A DNA stretch of 64,000 bases, taken from contig NZ_JADWYO010000027.1 in assembly GCF_022414595.1 (NCBI RefSeq), forward strand, positions 1 through 64,000. Reading direction: 5' to 3'. The translations under genes and the position numbers were made by a program. The number at the start of each line of letters is the position of its first letter. The stretch's first letter is position 1. Positions 34,737-42,173 of the stretch are shown one piece after another. The notes beneath the pieces are model-generated. The model ran no database searches and had not been told where the DNA came from. It saw only the letters and a list, made by a program, of their open reading frames with translations. The DNA comes from Streptomyces sp. MUM 203J (lineage in GTDB: Bacteria > Actinomycetota > Actinomycetes > Streptomycetales > Streptomycetaceae).

Positions 34737-35663
34737 GTGACATGCGGTCCCTTGCAGCGCCGGTTGCGATCTCCCGTCGACGGTCGATGCCCGGCGGTGA
34801 ACAGCGACAGGACGGCGACGGGCCAATGGGGAGTGGCTGCCGGAGGCGGAGGGATCAACGTGGCCCGGGCTGTCGTACGGCTGGGAGGGCGGGCCACCGC
34901 CGTCCACACCGCCGGAGGCGAGGTCGGCCTCCGCCTGAACCGGCTGCTGGACGGGGAAGGCGTCGACCACGTCGCCGTCGGCATCGAGGACGAGACCCGC
35001 GAAGCGCTCGTGCTGTTCGAGACCGAAACACGCCACAGCTACCACCAGGGGCTGCGGTGCCTCGACGTACTGGAGCGGGCCGTCGGCGATTGCCCGTACG
35101 TCGTGGCCAGTGGAAGCCTTCCCCGCGGCCTGCCCGCCGACTTCTACGCGCGGGCCGCCCGCCGCATCAAGCAAGCCGGGGCCCGGCTGATCCTGGACAC
35201 CTCCGGTCCGGCACTCAGCGGAGCACTCACGGAAGGCGTCCTCCTCCTCAGATGCAACCGGACCGAGGCCGCGGCCCTGACCGGCCGGAACGTCCTCGGC
35301 TTCGACGACGCGCGTGCCGTCAACGAGCACCTGCTCACCACAGGTGCCGCCGAAGTCGCCGTCACCACGGTCGGGGCGCTGGGCGCGGTAGGTTCGACCC
35401 GCCACGGCCACACCGTGCTGCACGCGCCACCGCTTCCCGGCGAGCCGTTGAGTGACGCCGGGGCGGGCGACGGCATGGTGGCCGCCATCGCCGCACGGCT
35501 GGCCGCCGGCGACGATCCCGTCAGCGCCTGCGCCCTGGGGGTGGCCGTGGCCGCCGCAGCGGTTCTCACCCCCAGCACCGAGTCCTTCGACCCGGAAACA
35601 GCTCAGTCCCTCCGCCCCCAGGTGATGAGCGGCTTCCAGCCCCTCGGCTCTTCGCCTGCCTGA
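34737..35663 (+). CDS. PfkB-family sugar kinase, N-terminus and centre damaged
   Basis: Up to 308 aa. The core is PfkB (ribokinase fold): AAGGGGINVARAVVRLGG, YVVASGSLPRGLPADFYARAARR, CNRTEAAALTG and the catalytic DAGAGDGMVAAIA. Family members should begin with a strand ending in NPALD; that segment is unrecognisable here, and a stop-interrupted alternative frame lies over it. A stretch of about 14 residues expected after the RHSYH segment also appears deleted. It may be inactive. In mycobacteria the related Rv2029c belongs to the DosR dormancy regulon. Confidence 0.65.
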   Translation: MTCGPLQRRLRSPVDGRCPAVNSDRTATGQWGVAAGGGGINVARAVVRLGGRATAVHTAGGEVGLRLNRLLDGEGVDHVAVGIEDETREALVLFETETRHSYHQGLRCLDVLERAVGDCPYVVASGSLPRGLPADFYARAARRIKQAGARLILDTSGPALSGALTEGVLLLRCNRTEAAALTGRNVLGFDDARAVNEHLLTTGAAEVAVTTVGALGAVGSTRHGHTVLHAPPLPGEPLSDAGAGDGMVAAIAARLAAGDDPVSACALGVAVAAAAVLTPSTESFDPETAQSLRPQVMSGFQPLGSSPA

Positions 35664-36067
35664 GCACGGCCCCTTCGGCCGGTGCCGGGAGGGCCGCGCT
35701 CGCCGAAACGGTCCCCGTGTCCTCCCCCGGCACCGGCCCGGAGGCTTCAGCCGGCCACCACGCATTCCGGCCGCACTGCTCCCGCACGGCGCGACCCCGA
35801 CCACGACCGCTTGGCAGCGCATCGCCCCGGATCCGGGCGCGCTCGCCACCCAGCCCCCCGCGAGGCCACGCCTGCGGGACACACCCTCGGCCAACACCCG
35901 CGTCCGGACACTCGCGCTGGCACGATGCCCTTCATGCAGCCCTCGCGGATCTCCCGTCTCTCCGGGCCTCCCACAGTCAAGACAGCTCTCGCCGGCACCC
36001 CCGTCCAGCGGGGAGCCTGCCGGCTGCGAGCCGTCGGTGCGGGGCGCCGGGCGGCGGGACACCGGTG
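35664..36067 (+). other. Intergenic region, no gene seen
   Basis: 404 bases between the PfkB-like gene and the GAF-SpoIIE gene. It is open in one frame into the latter but has no family-like sequence, no clear promoter and no strong hairpin. Confidence 0.4.
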
Positions 36068-37486
36068 ATGGCGGACGGCGAGGAGGATTCGGGACAGCCG
36101 CACGCCGCACACCTGCGGTCCGGGCTGCGACCGGGCACCCAGCTCGACGAGATCGCCCGGAATCTGAGGGAGCTGGCCGCCGCCAAGGACCGGCTGCAGG
36201 GCCTGTTGGACGCGGTGCTGGCCATGAGCAGGGAAGAGGACCTGTCGGCCGTACTGCACCGCTTCGTCACCACGGCCATGGATCTGACCGGCGCCCGCTA
36301 CGGAGCGCTGGGCGTGCTGGACGAGTCCGGCGAGGAACTGGAGCAGTTCATCACCGCCGGCCTGTCGGAGTCCGAGCGCGCCGCCCTGGCCGGGACCGCC
36401 TTCCCCCGCGGACGCGGCGTTCTCGGACACCTGATCCACAACCCCGGGCCCCTGCGCGTCGACGACATCGCGTCCCACCCGGCCTCGGTGGGGTTCCCGC
36501 CCGGCCACCCGCCGATGCGCACCCTCCTGGGCGTCGCCATCACCGTCCGCGGCACGATCTACGGCGACCTCTACCTGTCCGAACGACGCGACGGCCGCCC
36601 TTTCGACGGCGACGACGAGGCCGTGGTCATCACCCTGGCCGGAGCCGCCGGCATCGCCATCGAGAACATCCGCCTCCTCGAAGCACACCGCGACAGCGCC
36701 GAACACTTCCAGCGTCTCCTGCTGCCCGCCCTGCCCGACCTGTACCCCTTCACCGGCGCCGCCACGTACCGCCCCGCCGCCACGCCGGGCCACCTCGGCG
36801 GAGACTGGTACGACGCCCTCTGGCTGCCCGACAACGCCTGCGCCGCCGTCATCGGCGACGTCGTCGGCCACGACCTGCACGCGGCCGCCGCCATGGCCCA
36901 GACCCGCAGCATGCTCCGCGCCCTGCTCTACGACCGCCTCACCCCGCCCAGCACCATCCTGCACCAGCTCGACCGCACCCTCCACGCGATCACCGATCTG
37001 CCCGTCACCACCGCCTGCCTCGCCCGCATCGAACCCGCGGGCGCCGACGGCTGGACGCTGCTCTGGAGCACCGCCGGCCATCTCCCCCCACTTCTGATCA
37101 CCCCCGACCGGCAGGCCCACCACCTCCACGCCGAACCCGGCCTGCCGCTCGCCGTGAGCACCGAGCAGCGCCGCCCCGACCACACCCGCCCCCTGCCCCC
37201 TGGAGCCACCGTGGTCCTCTACACCGACGGCCTCGTCGAACACCCCGCCCGCACCATCGACGACGGACTGACGCGACTCGCCGAACTCGCCACCGCCTAC
37301 ATCGGCCTGCCCCTGCAGGACTTCGTCGACACCCTGGCCGACCACCACCCCAGCGACGGCCACGACGACATGGCCATCCTCGCCCTGCGCACGCCGCCCA
37401 CGGCAGAGGTCGAACCTCGTTGCGAAGCGCTCATCCGCTCTCCCCACCGGAGATCCGACGCACGTACCGCCCGCCGAGAACCATGA
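36068..37486 (+). CDS. GAF-SpoIIE serine/threonine phosphatase
   Basis: 472 aa. After a short coiled coil (residues 25-55) comes a GAF domain (about 60-205) very like the GAF domains of DevS/DosS: YGALGVLDESGEELEQFIT, FPRGRGVLGHLI, SVGFPPGHPPMRTLLGV, YGDLYLSERRDGRPF. A PP2C-type SpoIIE domain follows (about 215-445), with GGDWYDALWL, GDVVGHDLHAAAAM, LYTDGLVE and DGHDDMAILALR carrying the metal-binding Asp residues. It probably dephosphorylates an anti-sigma-factor antagonist. Start chosen at ATG 36068. Confidence 0.88.
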   Translation: MADGEEDSGQPHAAHLRSGLRPGTQLDEIARNLRELAAAKDRLQGLLDAVLAMSREEDLSAVLHRFVTTAMDLTGARYGALGVLDESGEELEQFITAGLSESERAALAGTAFPRGRGVLGHLIHNPGPLRVDDIASHPASVGFPPGHPPMRTLLGVAITVRGTIYGDLYLSERRDGRPFDGDDEAVVITLAGAAGIAIENIRLLEAHRDSAEHFQRLLLPALPDLYPFTGAATYRPAATPGHLGGDWYDALWLPDNACAAVIGDVVGHDLHAAAAMAQTRSMLRALLYDRLTPPSTILHQLDRTLHAITDLPVTTACLARIEPAGADGWTLLWSTAGHLPPLLITPDRQAHHLHAEPGLPLAVSTEQRRPDHTRPLPPGATVVLYTDGLVEHPARTIDDGLTRLAELATAYIGLPLQDFVDTLADHHPSDGHDDMAILALRTPPTAEVEPRCEALIRSPHRRSDARTARREP

Positions 37487-37540
37487 CCCTCGGCCCACTC
37501 TCCTGCCCCCGGCCGACGGGCCCGCAGCGGCTCCTCCAGC

Positions 37541-37735
37541 CTGTCCGCCCACGTGGCCGCGGCCGTCGCCCGCCCGATCGAACGCGACAGCCTCAAGCTC
37601 ATCACCGTCGCCGAGGCCGGACACGGACCCGTCACGGACGAGGAGCTCCGGGCCCTGCGCGACCGGCTCAGCCAGGCACGAGGCGAGCAGCCCCAGCCCG
37701 GGGCGAGCGCCGGGCGACCCGTTCCCCGGCGGTCA
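37541..37735 (+). pseudogene. Antitoxin remnant
   Basis: In one frame the sequence reads LSAHVAAAVARPIERDSLKL and then GPVTDEELRALRDRLSQA, which resembles the antitoxin that normally precedes Streptomyces PIN toxins. No start codon with a ribosome binding site is present and the frame runs on without a stop into the toxin remnant. Fragment, inactive as it stands. Confidence 0.5.
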
Positions 37736-38064
37736 CCGGCGGCACCCTCGTCCTCAACGGCGTGGGACTGGCCAAGGCCGTCCCGCGCGACCGCACCGTC
37801 ACCGGCCGGCTCGACCTGGCCCGCGCCGACGGCCTCCGCGTGATCACCTCCGCGGCCACCCTCGTCGGTGTGGTCCTCCCCCGCATCAACCGCCCGGTCC
37901 TGGAATGGACGCTCTCTCGGCTCGTCGTCGAGCCGGTCACCGGGCCCATCGCCCGCCACGCCGCCACCGCGCTCGCCGCACCCGGGCCGTTCACGGTCCT
38001 CGCCCCCGGCTCCGAGGACCTCACGACGCCGTGCGGCGGACGCGCAACCGTGATCAAGATCTGA
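37732..38064 (+). pseudogene. Decayed PIN-domain (VapC-like) toxin
   Basis: The frame reads GGTLVLNGVGLAKAVPRD, VITSAATLVGVVLPRINRP, EWTLSRLVVEPVTGPIARHA and ends ATVIKI, matching Streptomyces PIN-domain RNase toxins. The first catalytic Asp is Asn (LVLNG), the central Glu expected in VEVVHP is Gly, the start codon is GTC, and the segment with the C-terminal acidic residues (HKYAIDAML in relatives) is deleted between RHA and ATALAAPG. All metal ligands I would expect are lost. Confidence 0.65.
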
Positions 38065-38216
38065 CTCACCGCGCATCACCCGACCGGTGCTCCTCCGGGG
38101 CGAGTGGACGTCCGTAGGCACTGAGCAGCCCCTCGATGCGCCGGTTGTGGATGGAGTGGGCGGATCCCCCGGGGCCCCGCAGCAACCGACGGCCGCCGAA
38201 CAGGGCACGGCTCTCA

Positions 38217-38303
38217 GGGACCGGTCCGTCCCTCAGACGCACGGCCACGACGCCACAGCGCTCCCCGGCCCGGTCACGTCCCGCCCCGCATGCGGGGCGG
38301 GAC
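38217..38303. promoter_or_regulatory. Palindromes upstream of the tandem USP gene
   Basis: Two inverted repeats in the 338-base region before the USP gene: GGGACCGGTCCGTCCC (38217-38232), whose centre GGACCGGTCC is a perfect palindrome, and a perfect 26-base palindrome at 38278-38303 with halves GTCCCGCCCCGCA and TGCGGGGCGGGAC. The first loosely recalls DevR/OsdR boxes (GGGAC and GTCCC half-sites), but with non-standard spacing. The second could equally be a transcript hairpin. The rest of the gap is featureless. Confidence 0.45.
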
Positions 38304-38402
38304 GATCTGGGGTACTCCTCGAATCGTGAGCACGCGGGCTGCTTCGGTCTTGAGCGTGCTTGTCCGTCCGTCCCGGGACCGCACGAGAGGAAGGCAGCCG
38401 CC

Positions 38403-39269
38403 GTGGAGTCAGTCGTCACCGTCGGTCTCGACGGCTCACCCGAGAGCATGACCGCCGCCCGCTGGGCCGCCGACGAGGCCGAGCGCCGCAAGGCCACCCT
38501 GCGGCTGCTGCATGCCTGGCCCCCGCTGGCGCCCGAACCGACGGTGGTCCCTTCGGAGCTGGACCAGAACTACTGGGCAAGACGGCTCGTGCGTCATGCG
38601 CGGGCCGAACTCCAGGCGCGCCACCCGGGACTCCTGATCATCGGCAGCCTGGTGGCCGACGACGCCCAGAACGCGCTGCTCCAGGCGGCATCGGAGTCCG
38701 AGCTGACCGTGCTCGGTTCACTCGGCCTGACTCCCGCCGAGAGCTACTTCCTCGGCTCCGTCAGCATGGCCCTCGTGGCACGGGCCACCCGGCCCGTGGT
38801 CCTGGTGCGTCCCGAGTCCCGCGAACAGGGCTCGTCTCCCGTCCCCCGCAGCGTCATGGTGGCGCTGAAGCTGCACGGCCCCTGCGACGACCTGCTCGCC
38901 TTCGCCTTCGAGGCCGCCGCAGCGCGCGGCGTACCCCTCCAGGTCGTCCACGGTCGCAGCCTGCCGCTCCACGCACACACCCCCTGGGGCGTGGACCACG
39001 ACGTCGCCGAGGAGATCACACAGGACGCGGAGAAGCAGCTGGGTCAGGTCCTTCACCCCTGGCGCGAGAAGTTCCCCGGCGTGGAGCCGGTCGATGCCGT
39101 CCGCCTCGAAAGCCCGGCCGAGGCCCTCGTGCGCGCCGCCGAGGGTGCCGAACTGCTGGTCGTCGGCCGCCGCAAGCACCGTCCCCCGCTCGCACCCCGC
39201 CTCGGTCCCGTGGCCCATGCCGCCCTGCACCACGCGCGCTGCCCCGTCGCCGTCGTCCCCCATGACTGA
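38403..39269 (+). CDS. Tandem universal stress protein
   Basis: 288 aa with two USP domains. The first (1-140) begins VVTVGLDGSPESMTAARWAA and ends LGSLGLTPAESYFLGSVSM with ATRPVVLVR. The second (about 150-288) ends LLVVGRRKHRPPLAPRLGPV with HHARCPVAVVPHD. Mycobacterial counterparts (Rv2005c, Rv2623 type) bind ATP and are induced by hypoxia through DosR. GTG start with AGGAAGG eight bases upstream. Its 3' end overlaps the next gene by eight bases. Confidence 0.92.
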   Translation: MESVVTVGLDGSPESMTAARWAADEAERRKATLRLLHAWPPLAPEPTVVPSELDQNYWARRLVRHARAELQARHPGLLIIGSLVADDAQNALLQAASESELTVLGSLGLTPAESYFLGSVSMALVARATRPVVLVRPESREQGSSPVPRSVMVALKLHGPCDDLLAFAFEAAAARGVPLQVVHGRSLPLHAHTPWGVDHDVAEEITQDAEKQLGQVLHPWREKFPGVEPVDAVRLESPAEALVRAAEGAELLVVGRRKHRPPLAPRLGPVAHAALHHARCPVAVVPHD

Positions 39270-40848
39270 GCCGACCCCGTTGAACGAGCAGATCGCGACG
39301 GTGCGCCAGAAGCACACCGCCACGCCCCGGCCGGACGTCGCCTCTGACACCGGCACGCTCCCGCGAGCGGAGGTGCGCGAGACCCATACGGCGGTCGTGT
39401 TCTTCGTCGGCGACCGCGCCTACAAGCTCAAGAAGCCGGTCGATCTGAAGTTCCTCGACTACACCACTGTGGAGGCACGGCGGGTCGCGTGTGAGCGGGA
39501 AGTCGCTCTCAACCGCCGTTTCGCTCCGGATGTCTATCTGGGCGTGGGCGAGATCCGTGTCCCGGGCGACGCGGAGACTCCCGAGCCCCTCGTGGTGATG
39601 CGCCGCATGCCGGCGGAGCGCCGTCTGTCCCGGCTCGTACGGGAGGGCGCGGTTGTCGACGATGCCCTGCGGGCCGTCGCCCGGCTGCTCGCCACCCGTC
39701 ACGCGAGCGCACCCCGCACTCCGGACGTGGACGCGCAAGGCACGAGCGACGCTTTGTCCTCGCGCTGGGAGGCGAGCTTCGCGCAGGTCCGTGAGATGGG
39801 CGGAGAAGGCCGTGTGTCCGAGGGCGTGGAGGAGGTGGAACGGCTGGTCCGCCGCTATCTCGCGGGCCGTGAGCGGCTGTTCGAGATGCGGATCGAGCAG
39901 GGCCGGATCGTCGACGGGCACGGCGACCTGCTCGCCGAGGACGTCTTCTGCCTCGACGACGGCCCCCGCGTCCTGGACTGTCTGGAATTCGACGACCACC
40001 TCCGCTACGTCGACGCCCTGGACGACGCCGCGTTCCTCGCGATGGACCTGGAACAGCTCGACGCCCCGGATCTGGCGGCGTTCTTCCTCGCCCGGTACAG
40101 CGAGTACTCCGGCGACCCCGCACCACCCTCGCTGCAACACCACTACGTCGCCTACCGCGCCTTCGTCCGCGCCAAGGTCTCCCTGATCCAGGCCCGCCAA
40201 GGCGCACCTGACGCGGATCTGGCCGCACGGCGACTGGTCACCACGACCCTGCGCCATCTGCGTGCCGCCGCCGTCCGCCTGATCCTCGTGGGAGGGCTGC
40301 CCGGCAGCGGGAAGTCCACTCTGTCGGGTGCGCTGGCCGACCGCCTCGGCGTCACGCTGCTCAGCAGCGACCGCCTGCGCAAAGAGCTCGCGGGGATCCC
40401 GGCGGACCGGCCCGCTCCGGCCCCCTACGGTGAGGGCCTGTATACGCCCGAGCGGACCGCGACGACCTACACGGCCCTGCTGGAACGTGCGGCCGATCTG
40501 CTGTCCAGGGGCGAGTCCGTCGTTCTCGACGCCACCTGGTCGGACGCCGGACAGCGCGAGGCAGCCCGGCGGGCGGCCGAACGCGCCGGCGCGGACCTCG
40601 TGGCCCTGCGCTGCCAGGTCCAGGACGAGATGACGGCGGCCCGCCTGGAAGGCCGCACTGCCGGACCGTCCGACGCCGACCTCGGCGTGGCGCTCACCAT
40701 GGCGGCGCGGGAGCCGCCGTGGACGGAAGCCGCCGTGATCGACACCGGCGGCCCCCTGGAGGCCGCGGTCGCTCAGGCGCTGGCAGTCGTACGCCCGCAC
40801 GACACCGGCCCCCTGGTCTTCCGCCGGCCGTATATGGAGCCGGACTAA
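39262..40848 (+). CDS. Fused aminoglycoside-phosphotransferase-like / AAA P-loop kinase protein
   Basis: 528 aa fusion. The N-terminal half (about 35-340) is an APH-like kinase fold: HTAVVFFVGDRAYKLKKPVD, CEREVALNRRFAPDVYLGV, and the catalytic DGHGDLLAEDVF with CLEFDDHLRYVDALDD. The C-terminal half (about 345-510) is a P-loop kinase with GGLPGSGKSTLSGALA and SSDRLRKELAG. The same fusion occurs in Mycobacterium tuberculosis Rv2004c, next to USP Rv2005c, as here. The substrate is unknown. It overlaps the USP gene by eight bases and so is translationally coupled to it. Confidence 0.9.
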   Translation: MTEPTPLNEQIATVRQKHTATPRPDVASDTGTLPRAEVRETHTAVVFFVGDRAYKLKKPVDLKFLDYTTVEARRVACEREVALNRRFAPDVYLGVGEIRVPGDAETPEPLVVMRRMPAERRLSRLVREGAVVDDALRAVARLLATRHASAPRTPDVDAQGTSDALSSRWEASFAQVREMGGEGRVSEGVEEVERLVRRYLAGRERLFEMRIEQGRIVDGHGDLLAEDVFCLDDGPRVLDCLEFDDHLRYVDALDDAAFLAMDLEQLDAPDLAAFFLARYSEYSGDPAPPSLQHHYVAYRAFVRAKVSLIQARQGAPDADLAARRLVTTTLRHLRAAAVRLILVGGLPGSGKSTLSGALADRLGVTLLSSDRLRKELAGIPADRPAPAPYGEGLYTPERTATTYTALLERAADLLSRGESVVLDATWSDAGQREAARRAAERAGADLVALRCQVQDEMTAARLEGRTAGPSDADLGVALTMAAREPPWTEAAVIDTGGPLEAAVAQALAVVRPHDTGPLVFRRPYMEPD

Positions 40849-40949
40849 GCAGCGAAGACACCGTTGCGACCGACCCCCGGCCCCGCCCATGGCACGACCC
40901 ACCCCGACAGCCGGGAGAGCCCGCTCCCCCGAAAGAAAGGCGTACCGTG

Positions 40950-41144
40950 ATGTCCGAGAACATCGCCCCGAACGAGCACGAGAGGCTGCGTGTCCTGGAG
41001 GCCCAGGTGCAGGTCCTGGCCCAGGCCGTCAAAGCACTCGCCGAAGGGCTGGAGGAGATCCCCTCGGAGGACGTCGAGCGGGAGAAGCAGGCGGCGCACG
41101 GAGCACGGCTGGCGCACGAACTGCTGCTGTCCCAGGGGCTGTAG
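40950..41144 (+). CDS. Small coiled-coil protein, unknown
   Basis: 64 aa, acidic and helical: EHERLRVLEAQVQVLAQAVK with heptad-spaced Leu/Val residues predicts a short coiled coil. GTG at 40947 directly before the ATG is an alternative start. A GAAAGG-like site lies upstream. It stands 11 bases before the CBS gene and is likely co-transcribed with it. No family recognised. Confidence 0.65.
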   Translation: MSENIAPNEHERLRVLEAQVQVLAQAVKALAEGLEEIPSEDVEREKQAAHGARLAHELLLSQGL

Positions 41145-41155
41145 GAACCAGGCCG

Positions 41156-41614
41156 ATGAAGGTCTCCGAAGCGATGAGCCATCCGGCGGTGTCCGTGCCC
41201 ACACGGACACCGCTGCGACAAGTCGCCCGGGAGATGGCCGAGTACGGGGTCGGTTCCGTGATCGTCACCGAGGGCGGCTCCCTCCGCGGCATCGTCACCG
41301 ACCGCGACCTCGCACTGGCCGCCCTCGCCGGGGGCCTCGGCACGGACACGGTGGTCGACGCGGTGATGAGCTCGCCCGTGATCACGGTGGGCGCCTCCGA
41401 CGACGTCCACGTGGCCTACCGGACCTTCCGCACGGCCGGGGTCCGCCGCCTACCGGTCCTGGACGGTCACCGGGTCGTGGGCGTCCTCACCGTGGACGAC
41501 ATGCTCATCGACGTCTTCCAGCGGTTGGCCGACCTCCTGGGCCCGGTCGCCTGGAGCGTCCTTGAGGAACCACCCGGGCCACCCTCCACGGACACCCGTT
41601 CAAGCGGAGCCTGA
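41156..41614 (+). CDS. CBS-domain pair protein
   Basis: 152 aa protein made of two CBS motifs: MKVSEAMSHPAVSVPTRTPL with VGSVIVTEGGSLRGIVTDRDL, and VDAVMSSPVITVGASDDV with VRRLPVLDGHRVVGVLTVDDM. Such Bateman modules bind adenine nucleotides. It resembles mycobacterial Hrp1 (Rv2626c), a hypoxia-induced DosR-regulon protein, in size and architecture. It is the last intact gene of the stress island. Confidence 0.9.
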   Translation: MKVSEAMSHPAVSVPTRTPLRQVAREMAEYGVGSVIVTEGGSLRGIVTDRDLALAALAGGLGTDTVVDAVMSSPVITVGASDDVHVAYRTFRTAGVRRLPVLDGHRVVGVLTVDDMLIDVFQRLADLLGPVAWSVLEEPPGPPSTDTRSSGA

Positions 41615-41632
41615 CCATGCGCCCCCGGCCGC

Positions 41633-41780
41633 TCATCCCCTGACTGCGCCGAGCGGCAGCAGGCGGGCGACCGTCCGGGCGAGCCCCGCGCCCTCGGTGG
41701 CGGCGGCCACCGCGTCTACGTCCTTCTAGGCGTCCCAGCCGATCGCGTCCGGATGAGACTGGATCTGGAAGCGATTCAGA
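41633..41780 (-). pseudogene. RtcB-like C-terminal remnant with internal stop
   Basis: Minus-strand translation gives AIGWDA, a TAG stop (41726-41728) where a Tyr is expected, then KDVDAVAAATEGAGLARTVA and RLLPLGAVRG before the final stop at 41633. This resembles the RtcB RNA-ligase C-terminus (AYKDVxAVxxAT...VxxLxPLxxVKG). Only this tail is recognisable. Family call is tentative. Confidence 0.5.
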
Positions 41781-41987
41781 GCCAGAGTCCGGAGAACCCC
41801 GTCGTGCCGCTGGCGGGACTCGTCGAGCGGGGTGTCGTGACCCGGCACGGCAGAGAAGAGACCGATCTGCCGGACATCTGCCGGTCGGCGTTCGACTTCG
41901 GACATCAGGGGAGACGCTGAAAGAATCATCCGCGCAGGTCAGGGGTGCGCACAGCCGTACCGACGCAGGTCGGCGCCACCAGGTGGA

Positions 41988-42070
41988 CAACTTCATGACG
42001 CAGGAACCGGCGTCGACGGTCCCGGGGAGCGAGCCGCCCTCGCGCAGGGGCGTGACGCAGCGGATCGCCG
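41988..42070 (-). pseudogene. Truncated HipA-like N-terminus
   Basis: The minus strand encodes RCVTPLREGGSLPGTVDAG and CVMKL, nearly the same as the N-terminus of the intact HipA-like protein at 26719 (RYVTPLREGGSLPG...YVMKF). After MKL the frame shifts and similarity is lost. Nucleotide similarity to 26640-26719 is high over about 80 bases. The 559-base gap 41615-42173 holds only this and the RtcB-like fragment. Confidence 0.7.
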
Positions 42071-42173
42071 TGGCTTCGGAAGGCGTCCCCGACAGGCTGC
42101 GCGGCAGTGGCTCGCGCGGCGACGGGCTGACTGCGGCCTCGTACATGATCCGCCCAAGTGTCATGCTCAGCCC

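Noticed and set aside
35747..37624. 625-codon minus-strand frame opposite the GAF-SpoIIE gene
   Set aside because: Shadow frame rich in Gly/Val; the plus-strand protein has recognisable domains.
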